From positions 1 through 64,000 of the forward strand of contig WLPL01000001.1 in assembly GCA_009698805.1 (NCBI GenBank): DNA of 64,000 nucleotides, given 5' to 3'. A model generated the notes under the pieces. That model was not told where the DNA came from and searched no databases. It was given only the letters and a program-made list of their open reading frames with translations. Shown here in pieces: positions 7,664-16,005 of the stretch. Each line of letters opens with the position of its first letter. Position 1 is the first letter of the stretch. A program made the translations under genes and the position numbers. This DNA is from Actinomycetota bacterium (lineage in GTDB: Bacteria > Actinomycetota > Actinomycetes > Actinomycetales > Microbacteriaceae).

Positions 7664-8914
7664 TTAGCCTTCGAAAGTGGCCATTGGGCCGGTCGGTGGG
7701 TAGGCGGTTGCGGTCTCGTTTGCTTGCCGCTTAGACGTCTTAGCAACCACACCGGCGACTAGACCAGCGATGAAATACATCGCAATCGGAAACCCGAAAG
7801 CCCACTGCAAACCGAATCCCTGCGCGAGAGCTCCCATGAAAACCTTGGCGACCATTACTACGAGTGCGTTGACCAGGCTGATTCGGCTAAGAGCTTGAGC
7901 CGTGGACAAACCTCGGATGTGGCCGGCTGCCGAATACGAAGATGGCACCTGGGGTGCGAGGCCGAAACCGGCTAGCGCCCAGAAGAAAACCTGCACCCAA
8001 AAACCGCCGGGAATCAATGATGCGAGGACGCCGATTCCCATGGCGATTGCGCCTAAAATTCCGCCCCACTTCGAAAGCGTCGCAATGTGCCAGCGCTTGG
8101 TGAGCGCTGAGATCGAGAAGCGGCCGATCAGCATCGCACCGCCGAGTGCGGCGTATGGAACGCCGGTGAGTGTCGAGTAGGAATCCCCGTAAATCTTTTG
8201 CACGTAGAGCGAGGACCAGTCCATCACCACTAACTCGGGCCACATGCCGGCGAATAGGCCGATGGCGAGCAACCAGAGGTAGGTGGGCGACTTGAGCCAG
8301 GAAACGTTTTTGCGCTGCTTTGGTTCTGCACCGCCTCGCTCCTCTGTGTCGGAGAGCAACTTCATGCCGGCGAATTGGAACACCACGAGGCAGAAGACCG
8401 GGACGATGATCATCTGGATTTTGAAGTCGAGCTGCAGGGCAACCAACCAGCCGGAGAACCCGGTGGTGAGTGCCGCACCCAGGCTCCAGGAGCCGTGGAA
8501 TGTGCCTAGGAGCACGCGTCCTAGTTTTTTCTGAAAGGCGACCGCCTGGCTATTCAGCGCGATGTTGAAGGTGCTAAACATTAGCGCCTGGGCGAAGTAG
8601 AGCAAAAACATCAGTGCGGAACTAGTGATCCAGGGAATCGCAATCAGCACGATAGTGATTCCGAACGCCGAGAGGCGGATCACGATCGAGGTACCAAATC
8701 GGTTCACCAGTTTGTTTGTGAAGGCGAGGGGCAATAGCGCTCCCAACCCTGAGAGGCCGATGATTAGACCCCACTCGGCAAAGACCACGTTTATCTGAGT
8801 CAGAATTTCGGGGATTCGCGGCAGGGTGCTCATGGCAGCGAAACCCTGAGTGAAGAAGATCAGCATCAGCGCTGTTCGCGCCGACTTTGCTCGCTTTGCG
8901 GTGATTTCGGCCAT
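7664..8914 (-). CDS. MFS transporter, about 12 transmembrane segments
   Basis: 416 residues, hydrophobic throughout, with N-terminal FFTQGFAAMSTLPRIPEI and a conserved loop NKLVNRFGTSIVIR between helices 2 and 3, as in the YbjJ/FucP-like branch of the major facilitator superfamily. Substrate unknown. It starts 5 nt after the stop of the ferredoxin-NADP reductase gene and is the last gene of the menG operon; the link to menaquinone or redox metabolism is only positional. Confidence 0.85.
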   Translation of the reverse strand: MAEITAKRAKSARTALMLIFFTQGFAAMSTLPRIPEILTQINVVFAEWGLIIGLSGLGALLPLAFTNKLVNRFGTSIVIRLSAFGITIVLIAIPWITSSALMFLLYFAQALMFSTFNIALNSQAVAFQKKLGRVLLGTFHGSWSLGAALTTGFSGWLVALQLDFKIQMIIVPVFCLVVFQFAGMKLLSDTEERGGAEPKQRKNVSWLKSPTYLWLLAIGLFAGMWPELVVMDWSSLYVQKIYGDSYSTLTGVPYAALGGAMLIGRFSISALTKRWHIATLSKWGGILGAIAMGIGVLASLIPGGFWVQVFFWALAGFGLAPQVPSSYSAAGHIRGLSTAQALSRISLVNALVVMVAKVFMGALAQGFGLQWAFGFPIAMYFIAGLVAGVVAKTSKRQANETATAYPPTGPMATFEG

Positions 8915-8919
8915 GGCGG

Positions 8920-10254
8920 CTATGACTTTGCTACGGACAAGAAGTCTTCGCGTTCAACCAGCTTGATTCGCTCGCGGCCAGCTGCTTCTCCAAGGGCGAT
9001 TTCTTGCGCATCGATCTTGAGCCACCCTGGCCAACCAACGAAGTCGACTCCGCGGCTTTCCAAGAGCTCAACGACGGATTCCTCCGAAGGTGAGGTGGGC
9101 TGCCACCAGGTTGCTTTGTCGGCCACAACCTTGCCAATGGTTTCTATGGCGTCGCTCTTGGTGTGACCAATCAGGCCGACCGGGCCGCGCTTGATCCAGC
9201 CGGTTGCGTAGACACCGGGAGCAACGCGTCCGCCTTCGTTCGGAATCACTCCATACTTCGAGTCGAAGGGCACCTCTGGCAGTTCGCTACCAAAATAACC
9301 GACAGCCCGGTAGACCGCCTGAACTGGGATTTCGCGGAACTCCCCAGTGGCGATTACGCCGCCCTTGCCGTCGAGCTTGGTTCGCTCGATCTTTAGCGCG
9401 GCGACCTTGCCGTCAACACCCACAACCTCGATCGGTGTCGAGAAGAAGTGCAGGTGCAGTCGGCGCTTGGCACCGGTGTTCTGCGGCTCTTCGCGCAGGG
9501 CCTCGAGGGTGTTAACCATCACGCGGGTCTGGTTGTTTGAATCGATTGCTTCGCGAGATGCGTCATCGTATTGGAAGTCCTCGTCGTAGACGATGCAGTC
9601 GACACCCTCGATGTGTGTGGCTTCGCGCAGCTCGAGCGGCGAGAACTTGACTTGGGCAGGGCCGCGGCGACCAAAAACGTGGACGTCGGTGACGGGCGAG
9701 ACCTTGAGGCCCTCGTAAACATTGGCGGGGATATCGGTTGCGAGCATCTGCTCAGGCAGCTTGGAGAGTACGCGCGCTACGTCGAGTGCCACGTTGCCGT
9801 TGCCGATCACGGCGACCTCTTTTGCGTTCAGAGGCCAGTTGCGCGGGAAGTCGGGGTGGGCGTCGTACCAGTTGACGAACTCGGCAGCTCCGAACGAGCC
9901 TTCGAGGTCGATGCCCGGGATGTTTAGGTCGGCGTCTTTCACGGCACCGGTCGAGAAGATGACCGCGTTGTAGTGCTGTTTCAGGTCGGCCATGGTGATG
10001 TCTTTGCCGTACTGAACGTTGCCGAAGAAACGAATGTCGCCGCGGTCGAGAACCTCGTAGAGAGCGCGGATGATGCCCTTGATGCGCGGGTGGTCGGGAG
10101 CGACGCCGTAACGAACAAGGCCGTATGGTGCTGGCAACAGGTCGAAGATATCGATCGATACCTCAAAGTCGCGAAGTTCCGACTTGATCAGAAGATCGGC
10201 AGCGTAGATTCCGGCCGGGCCGGCACCGACAATCGCGAGTCTCATCTTTGACAT
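8920..10254 (-). CDS. fprA: FAD-dependent ferredoxin--NADP+ reductase (adrenodoxin-reductase type)
   Basis: 444 residues. N-terminal FAD-binding GAGPAGIYAADLLI (about 9-22), then PYGLVRYGVAPDHPRIK, an NADP-binding GNGNVALDVARVL (about 150) and RRGPAQVKFSPLELRE, and the C-terminal GVYATGWIKRGPVGLIGHTKSDA, all hallmarks of the mitochondrial adrenodoxin reductase / FprA group. It moves electrons between NADPH and ferredoxin in the cytosol. It lies 10 nt after the polyprenyl synthase gene in an operon headed by menG. Confidence 0.93.
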   Translation of the reverse strand: MSKMRLAIVGAGPAGIYAADLLIKSELRDFEVSIDIFDLLPAPYGLVRYGVAPDHPRIKGIIRALYEVLDRGDIRFFGNVQYGKDITMADLKQHYNAVIFSTGAVKDADLNIPGIDLEGSFGAAEFVNWYDAHPDFPRNWPLNAKEVAVIGNGNVALDVARVLSKLPEQMLATDIPANVYEGLKVSPVTDVHVFGRRGPAQVKFSPLELREATHIEGVDCIVYDEDFQYDDASREAIDSNNQTRVMVNTLEALREEPQNTGAKRRLHLHFFSTPIEVVGVDGKVAALKIERTKLDGKGGVIATGEFREIPVQAVYRAVGYFGSELPEVPFDSKYGVIPNEGGRVAPGVYATGWIKRGPVGLIGHTKSDAIETIGKVVADKATWWQPTSPSEESVVELLESRGVDFVGWPGWLKIDAQEIALGEAAGRERIKLVEREDFLSVAKS

Positions 10255-10264
10255 CTATGCCTCG

Positions 10265-11269
10265 TTAGTTGTTCCGGTCGACCACGGCGGTGGCGAAGAC
10301 GGTTAGCGCCTTCTTGACCGGGCCCTCGGGGAGTGGGGCGAGGGCTGTGACGGCGTCGTCTGCCCAACGTTTGGCTTCTAGGTAGGCGAGTTCGGCAACC
10401 TCGTGGTTTCGCAGCTTAGCCACGACTTCGTGCAAGACCGCGTCGTCCTCTAGATTTCCGTCGATTTCGGCGAGGAGCTCGGCCGATGCTGAGTCGGTCT
10501 TGGCCTTTTCGCGAAGAAGCAGCACGGGCAGAGTTGGCACGCCGGCGCGAAGATCGGTTCCCGGAGTCTTGCCCGATGGGCCTTCGGCCGAAATGTCGAT
10601 CACGTCGTCGATTAACTGAAACGCGACACCGATTTTTTCGCCGAACTGGCGAACCGGCTCGTCGAATTCGGCCGGAGCCCCCGAGAACAAAATTCCCATC
10701 TGAGCCGAGGCGGCGATCAGCGAACCGGTCTTGTCACCCAGCACCTGAATGTAGTGGTCGATCTTGTTGACGCCTTCGCTCGGGCCCAGGGTCTCGTGGA
10801 GCTGGCCGAGGCAGAGTCGCTCGAAGGTGTCGGCTTGCAGGGTAAGAGCCCTGACTCCGAGCTTCGAAACCAGCTGGGACGCCCTCGCGAAAAGTAGGTC
10901 GCCGGTGAGAATCGCGACGTTGTTGCCCCAGATATTTTGCGCGGTTGATACGCCTCGTCTGGTCGGGGCATCGTCCATGACGTCGTCGTGGTAAAGCGTG
11001 GCTAGGTGGGTGAGTTCGACAACGACTGCCGCATCGATCACGTCTTGGTTGGCTGCATCCCCGAATTGAGCGGTAAGCAAAACCAACACCGGCCGCAGAC
11101 GCTTGCCCCCGGCTTCGACGAGGTGGCGAATCGAAACCTTGGCAATCGGGTCGGTGTGCTCGGTCGCCTGCAAAAGCCCGGCTTCGACGCGTTCTAGACC
11201 GGCCTCGATCTTTGCAAGCAGTGCCCTGTCGGCTACGCCTCTAAGTTGCTTCGGAAGTTTGATGCTCAC
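10265..11269 (-). CDS. Long-chain polyprenyl diphosphate synthase (menaquinone side chain)
   Basis: 334 residues with both trans-prenyltransferase aspartate motifs: HDDVMDDAPTRRG (about residue 92) and QLIDDVIDIS (about 217), plus GGKRLRPVL near the N terminus. These enzymes condense isopentenyl diphosphate onto an allylic primer to give a C35-C50 chain. The ATG overlaps the menG stop by 4 nt, which supports making the menaquinone tail (hepta/octa/nonaprenyl; chain length not readable). Not a farnesyl/geranylgeranyl synthase by neighbourhood. Confidence 0.9.
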   Translation of the reverse strand: MSIKLPKQLRGVADRALLAKIEAGLERVEAGLLQATEHTDPIAKVSIRHLVEAGGKRLRPVLVLLTAQFGDAANQDVIDAAVVVELTHLATLYHDDVMDDAPTRRGVSTAQNIWGNNVAILTGDLLFARASQLVSKLGVRALTLQADTFERLCLGQLHETLGPSEGVNKIDHYIQVLGDKTGSLIAASAQMGILFSGAPAEFDEPVRQFGEKIGVAFQLIDDVIDISAEGPSGKTPGTDLRAGVPTLPVLLLREKAKTDSASAELLAEIDGNLEDDAVLHEVVAKLRNHEVAELAYLEAKRWADDAVTALAPLPEGPVKKALTVFATAVVDRNN

Positions 11270-11970
11270 TTGCTCGCCTTTGCTGGTTTGTAGCCGACGT
11301 GCAAGGCAACGATGCCAAGAGACAGGTTCTGGTACGAAACGTTTTCGAAGCCGGCAGCCTCAACCTTGGTGGCTAGCTGGGACTGGTTGGGCCAGGCCAG
11401 GATCGACTCGGCAAGGTAGCTGTAGGCCTCCGGGGTCTTGCTGAACAGAGCCGAAAAACCAGGCAGGAGCTTGCCGAGGTAGAAGTTGTAGAAAGGCTTT
11501 AGCGCGGCAACTGGCTTGGAAAATTCGCAAATCACGATGCGGCCGCCGGGCTTGGTGACCCGAAACATTTCGGCGAGCGCCTTTGGAACGTCGACGACGT
11601 TGCGGAGGCCGAAAGAGATTGTGGTGGCATCGAATTCGGCAGAGTCGAAAGGGAGTTTCGTTGCGTCGGCAAAGACGAACTCGAGCTCTGGGTGACGTTT
11701 TCTGCCTACCGCTAGCATTCCCTCTGAAAAATCTCCGGCGACTACGCGAACGCCCTTGAGTGCAAAGACAACCGATGAAGCGCCGGTGCCGGCAGCCAAA
11801 TCGAGTACGGCTTGCCCTGCCTTCGGGTCTACCGCTTTAGCGACCTTTTTGCGCCAGTTTCGATCCTGACCAAAAGACAGCAGTGTGTTGGTCAAATCGT
11901 AGGTTGGGGCAACTTCGTCGAACATTGCGGCGACCTCGGCAGGCTTTTTGGCCAAGGATGCTTTGCTCAC
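11266..11970 (-). CDS. menG: Demethylmenaquinone methyltransferase (UbiE/MenG family)
   Basis: 234 residues, class I SAM-dependent methyltransferase: LDLAAGTGASSVVFA (motif I, about 55), SFGLRNVVDVPKALAEMFRVTKPGG, and the family marker YDLTNTLLSFGQDRNWRKK near the N terminus. It performs the last step of menaquinone synthesis, methylating C2 of demethylmenaquinone with S-adenosylmethionine at the membrane face. First gene of an operon with the polyprenyl synthase, fprA and an MFS gene; GTG start behind a leaderless-type promoter. Confidence 0.95.
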   Translation of the reverse strand: MSKASLAKKPAEVAAMFDEVAPTYDLTNTLLSFGQDRNWRKKVAKAVDPKAGQAVLDLAAGTGASSVVFALKGVRVVAGDFSEGMLAVGRKRHPELEFVFADATKLPFDSAEFDATTISFGLRNVVDVPKALAEMFRVTKPGGRIVICEFSKPVAALKPFYNFYLGKLLPGFSALFSKTPEAYSYLAESILAWPNQSQLATKVEAAGFENVSYQNLSLGIVALHVGYKPAKASK

Positions 11971-11976
11971 TAGTCA

Positions 11977-11982
11977 AGTCTA
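11977..11982 (-). promoter_or_regulatory. -10 element, leaderless promoter of menG operon
   Basis: TAGACT on the minus strand ends 6 nt before the GTG start at 11970. Confidence 0.65.
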
Positions 11983-12009
11983 ACCGCGAGCCTCTGGGGC
12001 GTATTCCGC

Positions 12010-12573
12010 CTATTTGCCACCGTAGAAGTAGTCGAATTTTTCGCCACTGCGGCGGGCCTTGATTGCCCTTGCGCCAACAACGCCTCCGAGAACCAAGGCG
12101 CCCGAACCAATCGCTCCAAGACCAAGCACAGCTGTGTCTACGAACAGATCGGTTGGGGTTTTGGTGCTCGGTACTACACGGTCTACTCGAATCGCTTCGC
12201 CGACCTTGGCGTCGCCGGAGCTAATCTGCGGTGCCCCAAGTGGGACATATTCTTCGCCGTCTTCTGGGTAAATTTGCGCCTTGCCCGAACCGGGAGCGTT
12301 GTCTTCGATATGGCCAACTACCGGCGGAACAACGAACGAGTCGTCGACGTCTCCTGCAGTGCCGTTGAAGGCGTCATCTTCTTCACCCTCATCTTCATAC
12401 TCCGAGTGGCCGCCATCTTCGCCGTCTTCTTGCCCGTCGTCGTCACCGGCGTGAAGGTTTGCGATTGCGGAAATCGGTGCCTGCTTATCAGATACGCCTG
12501 AGGCATGTGCCGCGGCGGGTAGACCGAAAAGAGTTGCCAGTGCAATGACCGCCATGAGCTTTGACTTAGACAA
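12010..12573 (-). CDS. Exported acidic protein with C-terminal membrane helix, function unknown
   Basis: 187 residues. TTG start preceded by AAGGAG at good spacing; signal peptide (LMAVIALATLFGLPAAAHA), then an Asp/Glu-rich low-complexity tract (about residues 42-75, e.g. GDDDGQEDGEDGG), a neutral region, one transmembrane helix (AVLGLGAIGSGALVLGGVVG) and a basic cytoplasmic tail ending FDYFYGGK. No LPXTG sorting signal. The acidic segment would lie outside the membrane and might bind divalent cations, but this is speculation. It sits between menG and menF and is divergent from menF. Confidence 0.8.
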   Translation of the reverse strand: MSKSKLMAVIALATLFGLPAAAHASGVSDKQAPISAIANLHAGDDDGQEDGEDGGHSEYEDEGEEDDAFNGTAGDVDDSFVVPPVVGHIEDNAPGSGKAQIYPEDGEEYVPLGAPQISSGDAKVGEAIRVDRVVPSTKTPTDLFVDTAVLGLGAIGSGALVLGGVVGARAIKARRSGEKFDYFYGGK

Positions 12574-12607
12574 CTGGACTCCTTTTCAAATAGTGGCTAA
12601 CAATGAC

Positions 12608-12648
12608 TAGGTTAGAACTTGAGACTTCGGCGAAAAAGTATTTTCGCC
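12608..12648 (+). promoter_or_regulatory. Putative menF promoter with inverted repeat in the leader
   Basis: TAGGTT (12608-12613) could be the menF -10. About 15 nt downstream lies a 20-bp perfect inverted repeat GGCGAAAA-AGTA-TTTTCGCC (12629-12648). It would sit in the 5' leader if menF starts at 12682 and may be an operator or an RNA hairpin; there is no T run after it. Confidence 0.45.
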
Positions 12649-12681
12649 ATCTTCACAGACAATACTCAGGTCAGGATTTCT

Positions 12682-13884
12682 TTGCTGAAACTAGAAACCG
12701 TCGAGCTGCCAGCAGCGCTTCGCGGGCCCCTGGTTGAGTTGTTGCCAGCCAACCCGACAGCGTTCATGCGCAATGGTGGGGGCATCATCGGCTTAGGAGA
12801 AACCACTCGCCTGACCGCCAAAGGGCCCAATCGAATCCGGGTTCTTGCGCAGGCTTGGCGAGAGCTAGTCGCCGACGCCGAGGTGGTCGATTCGGTAAAC
12901 CTGCCCGGCACCGGTCTGGTGGCCTTCGGTAGCATCGCCTTTGCCGACTCTTCGGAAAGCGAAAGCATTCTGATAGTCCCCGAGGTGATTATCGGGTCGC
13001 GCGACGGACGCATGTGGCTAACCTCGGTCAACGGCAAGGCGTGGCCGAAGCAGACCGCCTACCAAGCCAACGAGCCTCTAGAACTCAGGCCTGGGTCTCA
13101 GAGCAGAGTCGGTTTCGAGGCATCGGTGCAGAGCGCAATCGACGCAATCTCGGCCGCCAAAGCAGAGAAAGTGGTTCTAGCTCGAGATCTAGAAGCGCCA
13201 GTGCCAAAGAACTTCGACATTCGCCCGGTGCTCTCCAGACTCGCCGCGAAATACCCGACTTGCTGGGTGTATTCGGTTGACGGCACCTTCGGGGCATCAC
13301 CCGAACTCCTGGTCCGCGTATCGCACGGACAGGTTTCGGCGCGAGTCTTGGCTGGCACCGCTGGCCGAGGAACCGACCCCGAGGTCGATCAGGCAATTGC
13401 CACCGCCTTGGCTGGATCGCACAAGAACCTCGCGGAACACGCGTTCGCAGTCGATTCGTTCGTGCAGGCGCTCGAGCCTTTCTGCGTTCAGGTCGATGCC
13501 GACTCTGAACCTTTCAGCCTAGCTCTGCCCAACGTTTGGCATCTTGCTAGCGACGTCCACGGGGTCTTGAAGCGGGAGGCGTCGGTGCTCGATTTGGCCG
13601 AGGCCCTGCACCCGACCGCCGCCGTTGCCGGCACTCCGAGGGCTGCAGCGCAGGCGCTGATCGGGCAGCTCGAGCCTTTTGATAGAGGACGCTACGCCGG
13701 GCCTGTGGGCTGGATCGGTGCCGATGGGGATGGCGAGTGGGCAATCGCGCTGCGCGGCGGCCAGCTTGAAGAAACTAGGATTCGAGCCTTCGCCGGTTGC
13801 GGAATCGTTGCCGAGTCGGAGCCGAGCGCCGAACTTGCCGAGACCGATCTAAAGTTTCAGCCGGTCACTGGCGCCTTGAGCTAG
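12682..13884 (+). CDS. menF: Isochorismate synthase
   Basis: TTG at 12682 chosen: it follows CAGGTCAGG and gives LKLETVELP at the N terminus, where homologues begin; the track start (TTG 12619) would add a basic 21-residue stretch containing the inverted repeat. About 400 residues of the chorismate-binding fold, with KAEKVVLARD, CWVYSVDGTFGASPELLVR, LAGTAGRGTD, the HPTAAVAGTPRAAA substrate motif and GRYAGPVGWIGADGDGEWAIALR. It converts chorismate to isochorismate, the first committed step to menaquinone. Siderophore (EntC) or salicylate use is unlikely given that the window carries nearly all the men genes. Converges with menD by 4 nt. Confidence 0.92.
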   Translation: MLKLETVELPAALRGPLVELLPANPTAFMRNGGGIIGLGETTRLTAKGPNRIRVLAQAWRELVADAEVVDSVNLPGTGLVAFGSIAFADSSESESILIVPEVIIGSRDGRMWLTSVNGKAWPKQTAYQANEPLELRPGSQSRVGFEASVQSAIDAISAAKAEKVVLARDLEAPVPKNFDIRPVLSRLAAKYPTCWVYSVDGTFGASPELLVRVSHGQVSARVLAGTAGRGTDPEVDQAIATALAGSHKNLAEHAFAVDSFVQALEPFCVQVDADSEPFSLALPNVWHLASDVHGVLKREASVLDLAEALHPTAAVAGTPRAAAQALIGQLEPFDRGRYAGPVGWIGADGDGEWAIALRGGQLEETRIRAFAGCGIVAESEPSAELAETDLKFQPVTGALS

Positions 13885-15452
13885 AGGCTTACCTCGATAA
13901 CGACGCGTCCAGTCTTCTTGAGCGCGATAATTAGCTGCGTCTCGTTTGCAACCAGGACGTGCTGCCAGCCGTAGGCGGCGGCCAACCCCGCGATGTCGAC
14001 GCTCTGCGGAGTTCTAAACAAGTGGTCGAAGTCACGAGCGCTCAAGGCGCCCTTCATCTCGAGCGACTCGAAAATGCTGCCGCCACCATCGCTGCCAACG
14101 ATTATTTGTAGATCCAATTCGGGGCCGGACTTATCGATAGCGAGTGACGACGCGTCGTGCAGGAAGGTTAGGTCGCCCATCAGTGCCCTGGTTTGCAGGC
14201 CGGTGGCCAAGGCGATTCCGGTGGCCGTGGCGATGGTGCCATCGATGCCCGAAAGCCCGCGGTTAGCGAATACGTTCAGCGGCTTGGCCGGAGCCCAGGT
14301 TTCGGCTTCGCGAATCAATCGTGATGCTCCGAGAACCAGGTTCTCTGCCCCGTCGGTCGCGGCCCAGACCTGCTCGACGAGCTCACGCCGAGTGAGAACC
14401 CCAGTGACTGGAGCGGATAACCGAAGCTGTTGATCGGCCAGGCGCCAGCTGGCCAACCATTCGCCGGCTGGCTCGGAATCGACCGTGACCTCGTCGACCA
14501 GAGCGGAGGCCCGCCCGCCGACGTTGAAGTGACCCATCAGTTTCGAACGAACCACGATTACTTCGACGTCTTCTCGGTAGAGAAGGCCGATGATGTCGCG
14601 GCTAAGAGTTGGTTTTCCGAAGACGATGACCCGACCGACGTTGTCGGTGAGCTCACGCTTTTCTTTGAACAAGAGCCGGTAACCGAGAATCGCGTTTTCG
14701 CCGAACCTTGCGCCCGAGGATGGTTCTGCCAGCAGTGGCCAACCGAAGGCCTCGGCAAGCTCGGTGGCTTCTGGCCCGGCCTCGGCCCCGGCAACAACGA
14801 TGGTTGGCACAGTGCCATCGAGCAGAGCAAACTCGAAGGAGTCTTCGGTCGGTTCAAACGGCAGTGGCTCGATGTTCACACTGGCCGCGTTCGGCTCAGA
14901 GCCTGAAAGTGGTTCGCGGAAGGCGATGTTGATCTGCACCGGGCCGGGTTGAGCACCGGTTTCACCGAGCGCCGAGGCAATCGCGGTGGCAACAACGTAG
15001 CGAAGTTCGTCGACCGTTGGTGACTCGTCGGTTGGCGCTTCGAGGTCAAAGCAGGTGCGGACCGCGTCGGCGAATATGCCGATTTGGTTGGTGGTCTGGT
15101 TCGCACCAACGCCTCGAAGTTCGTGTGGGCGGTCGGCGGTTAGCAAAATCATTGGCACACCCGAGTGACTCGCTTCGAGCACCGCCGGGTGCAGGTTGGC
15201 AACCGCGGTTCCGGAGGTCACGATCAGGGCTGTGGGGCTGCCAGAGGCAAGAGCAGCGCCCAGTGCGGTAAACCCGAGGGACCTCTCGTCGAGGCGCACG
15301 TGGAGCTTTAGACGACCGACATCGGCCAGCTGAGAAGCGGCAATTGCCAGTGCCTGGCTTCTGGCACCCGGGGCAAGAAAAACGTGCTCGACACCGCTGG
15401 CGCTCAAAAGCGCGAGGATCTGAGCCGCTACGCGTTGGGCGGGGCTAGACAT
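13881..15452 (-). CDS. menD: SEPHCHC synthase
   Basis: ATG at 15452 (MSSPAQRVAAQILALLSASG) chosen over the longer track ORF; it overlaps the end of the upstream PLDc_N-type gene by 8 nt, suggesting translational coupling. 523 residues of a thiamine-diphosphate enzyme: APGARSQALAIA (Pyr domain start), TSGTAVANLHPAVLEASHSGVPMILLTADRP, and FANRGLSGIDGTIATATGIA plus LMGDLTFLHD in the PP domain. MenD joins isochorismate and 2-oxoglutarate. Note FLAPGARSQAL where many homologues read PGSRS. Confidence 0.93.
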   Translation of the reverse strand: MSSPAQRVAAQILALLSASGVEHVFLAPGARSQALAIAASQLADVGRLKLHVRLDERSLGFTALGAALASGSPTALIVTSGTAVANLHPAVLEASHSGVPMILLTADRPHELRGVGANQTTNQIGIFADAVRTCFDLEAPTDESPTVDELRYVVATAIASALGETGAQPGPVQINIAFREPLSGSEPNAASVNIEPLPFEPTEDSFEFALLDGTVPTIVVAGAEAGPEATELAEAFGWPLLAEPSSGARFGENAILGYRLLFKEKRELTDNVGRVIVFGKPTLSRDIIGLLYREDVEVIVVRSKLMGHFNVGGRASALVDEVTVDSEPAGEWLASWRLADQQLRLSAPVTGVLTRRELVEQVWAATDGAENLVLGASRLIREAETWAPAKPLNVFANRGLSGIDGTIATATGIALATGLQTRALMGDLTFLHDASSLAIDKSGPELDLQIIVGSDGGGSIFESLEMKGALSARDFDHLFRTPQSVDIAGLAAAYGWQHVLVANETQLIIALKKTGRVVIEVSL

Positions 15453-15735
15453 CTTGATCTGGTTCGTCTTTGCGAAAGCGCTCGGCGAGGTTTCGCAAGA
15501 ATTCCGGGTCGTCGTCTGGCGCAACGGTCCGAGTTTTGGGGCTCTTGCCTAGTCCAACTGGTCGACCGAGGGCCAGGTAGAGGATTCCGCCAATCGGGGT
15601 CACTACGACGCACAGCAAAATCCAAGCCCACTTGGGGAGCAGGCGAACCTCGCGATGGTCGGCGCTTGCCGCAAATACCGCAACAAAGACGGTGAAAATA
15701 ATGAGAGCGCCAATACCGTAGAGCAAAAACTTCAT
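15445..15735 (-). CDS. Small membrane protein with PLDc_N domain
   Basis: 96 residues with two hydrophobic segments (LLYGIGALIIFTVFVAVFAA and WAWILLCVVVTPIGGILYLALGRP); the second with its P-x-G-x-x-Y-x-x-x-G-R-P ending is the hallmark of the phospholipase-D nuclease N-terminal (PLDc_N) module found alone in many actinobacteria. No catalytic HKD motif. The charged C-terminal tail is cytosolic. Role unknown; it is the first gene before menD and overlaps it. Confidence 0.85.
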   Translation of the reverse strand: MKFLLYGIGALIIFTVFVAVFAASADHREVRLLPKWAWILLCVVVTPIGGILYLALGRPVGLGKSPKTRTVAPDDDPEFLRNLAERFRKDEPDQDV

Positions 15736-15741
15736 GAGACC

Positions 15742-15747
15742 ACTCTA
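15742..15747 (-). promoter_or_regulatory. -10 element, leaderless promoter of PLDc_N gene/menD
   Basis: TAGAGT on the minus strand ends 6 nt before the ATG at 15735. Confidence 0.65.
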
Positions 15748-15759
15748 ACCAGCCCTGCT

Positions 15760-15765
15760 TACACT
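15760..15765 (+). promoter_or_regulatory. -10 element, leaderless promoter of the DUF4229 gene
   Basis: TACACT ends 6 nt before the GTG at 15772. The divergent -10 for the PLDc_N gene is only 12 nt away, so the two promoters are back to back in a 36-nt gap. Confidence 0.6.
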
Positions 15766-15771
15766 TAGAGG

Positions 15772-16005
15772 GTGAAGAATCCTTGGTTGTACATTTTGGC
15801 CCGCGTTTTTGTGTTTTCCGCACCCCTCGCTCTTCTGCTCGCGCTGGGCTTCAACCCTTTCTATTCGGTCGCAATCGCCACCGCAGTAGGTCTAACCATC
15901 TCGATTCTTTGGCTCAACCGCTACCGTGAAGAGTTCGCCAAGCGACTCTACGAAAAGTTCAACTCGAAGACTCAGGCCGAAACCGCCGAGGACGCAGACA
16001 ACTAG
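15772..16005 (+). CDS. DUF4229 small membrane protein
   Basis: 77 residues, GTG start. Two hydrophobic helices (about 5-25 and 29-47) followed by NRYREEFAKRLYEKF and an acidic tail, as in the actinobacterial DUF4229 family that is repeatedly found beside menaquinone genes. Function unknown. Converges with menA, sharing 4 nt at the stops. Confidence 0.85.
   Translation: MKNPWLYILARVFVFSAPLALLLALGFNPFYSVAIATAVGLTISILWLNRYREEFAKRLYEKFNSKTQAETAEDADN

Noticed and set aside
14430-14906. 158-aa ORF antisense to menD
   Set aside because: Shadow frame; menD motifs on the other strand are unambiguous.
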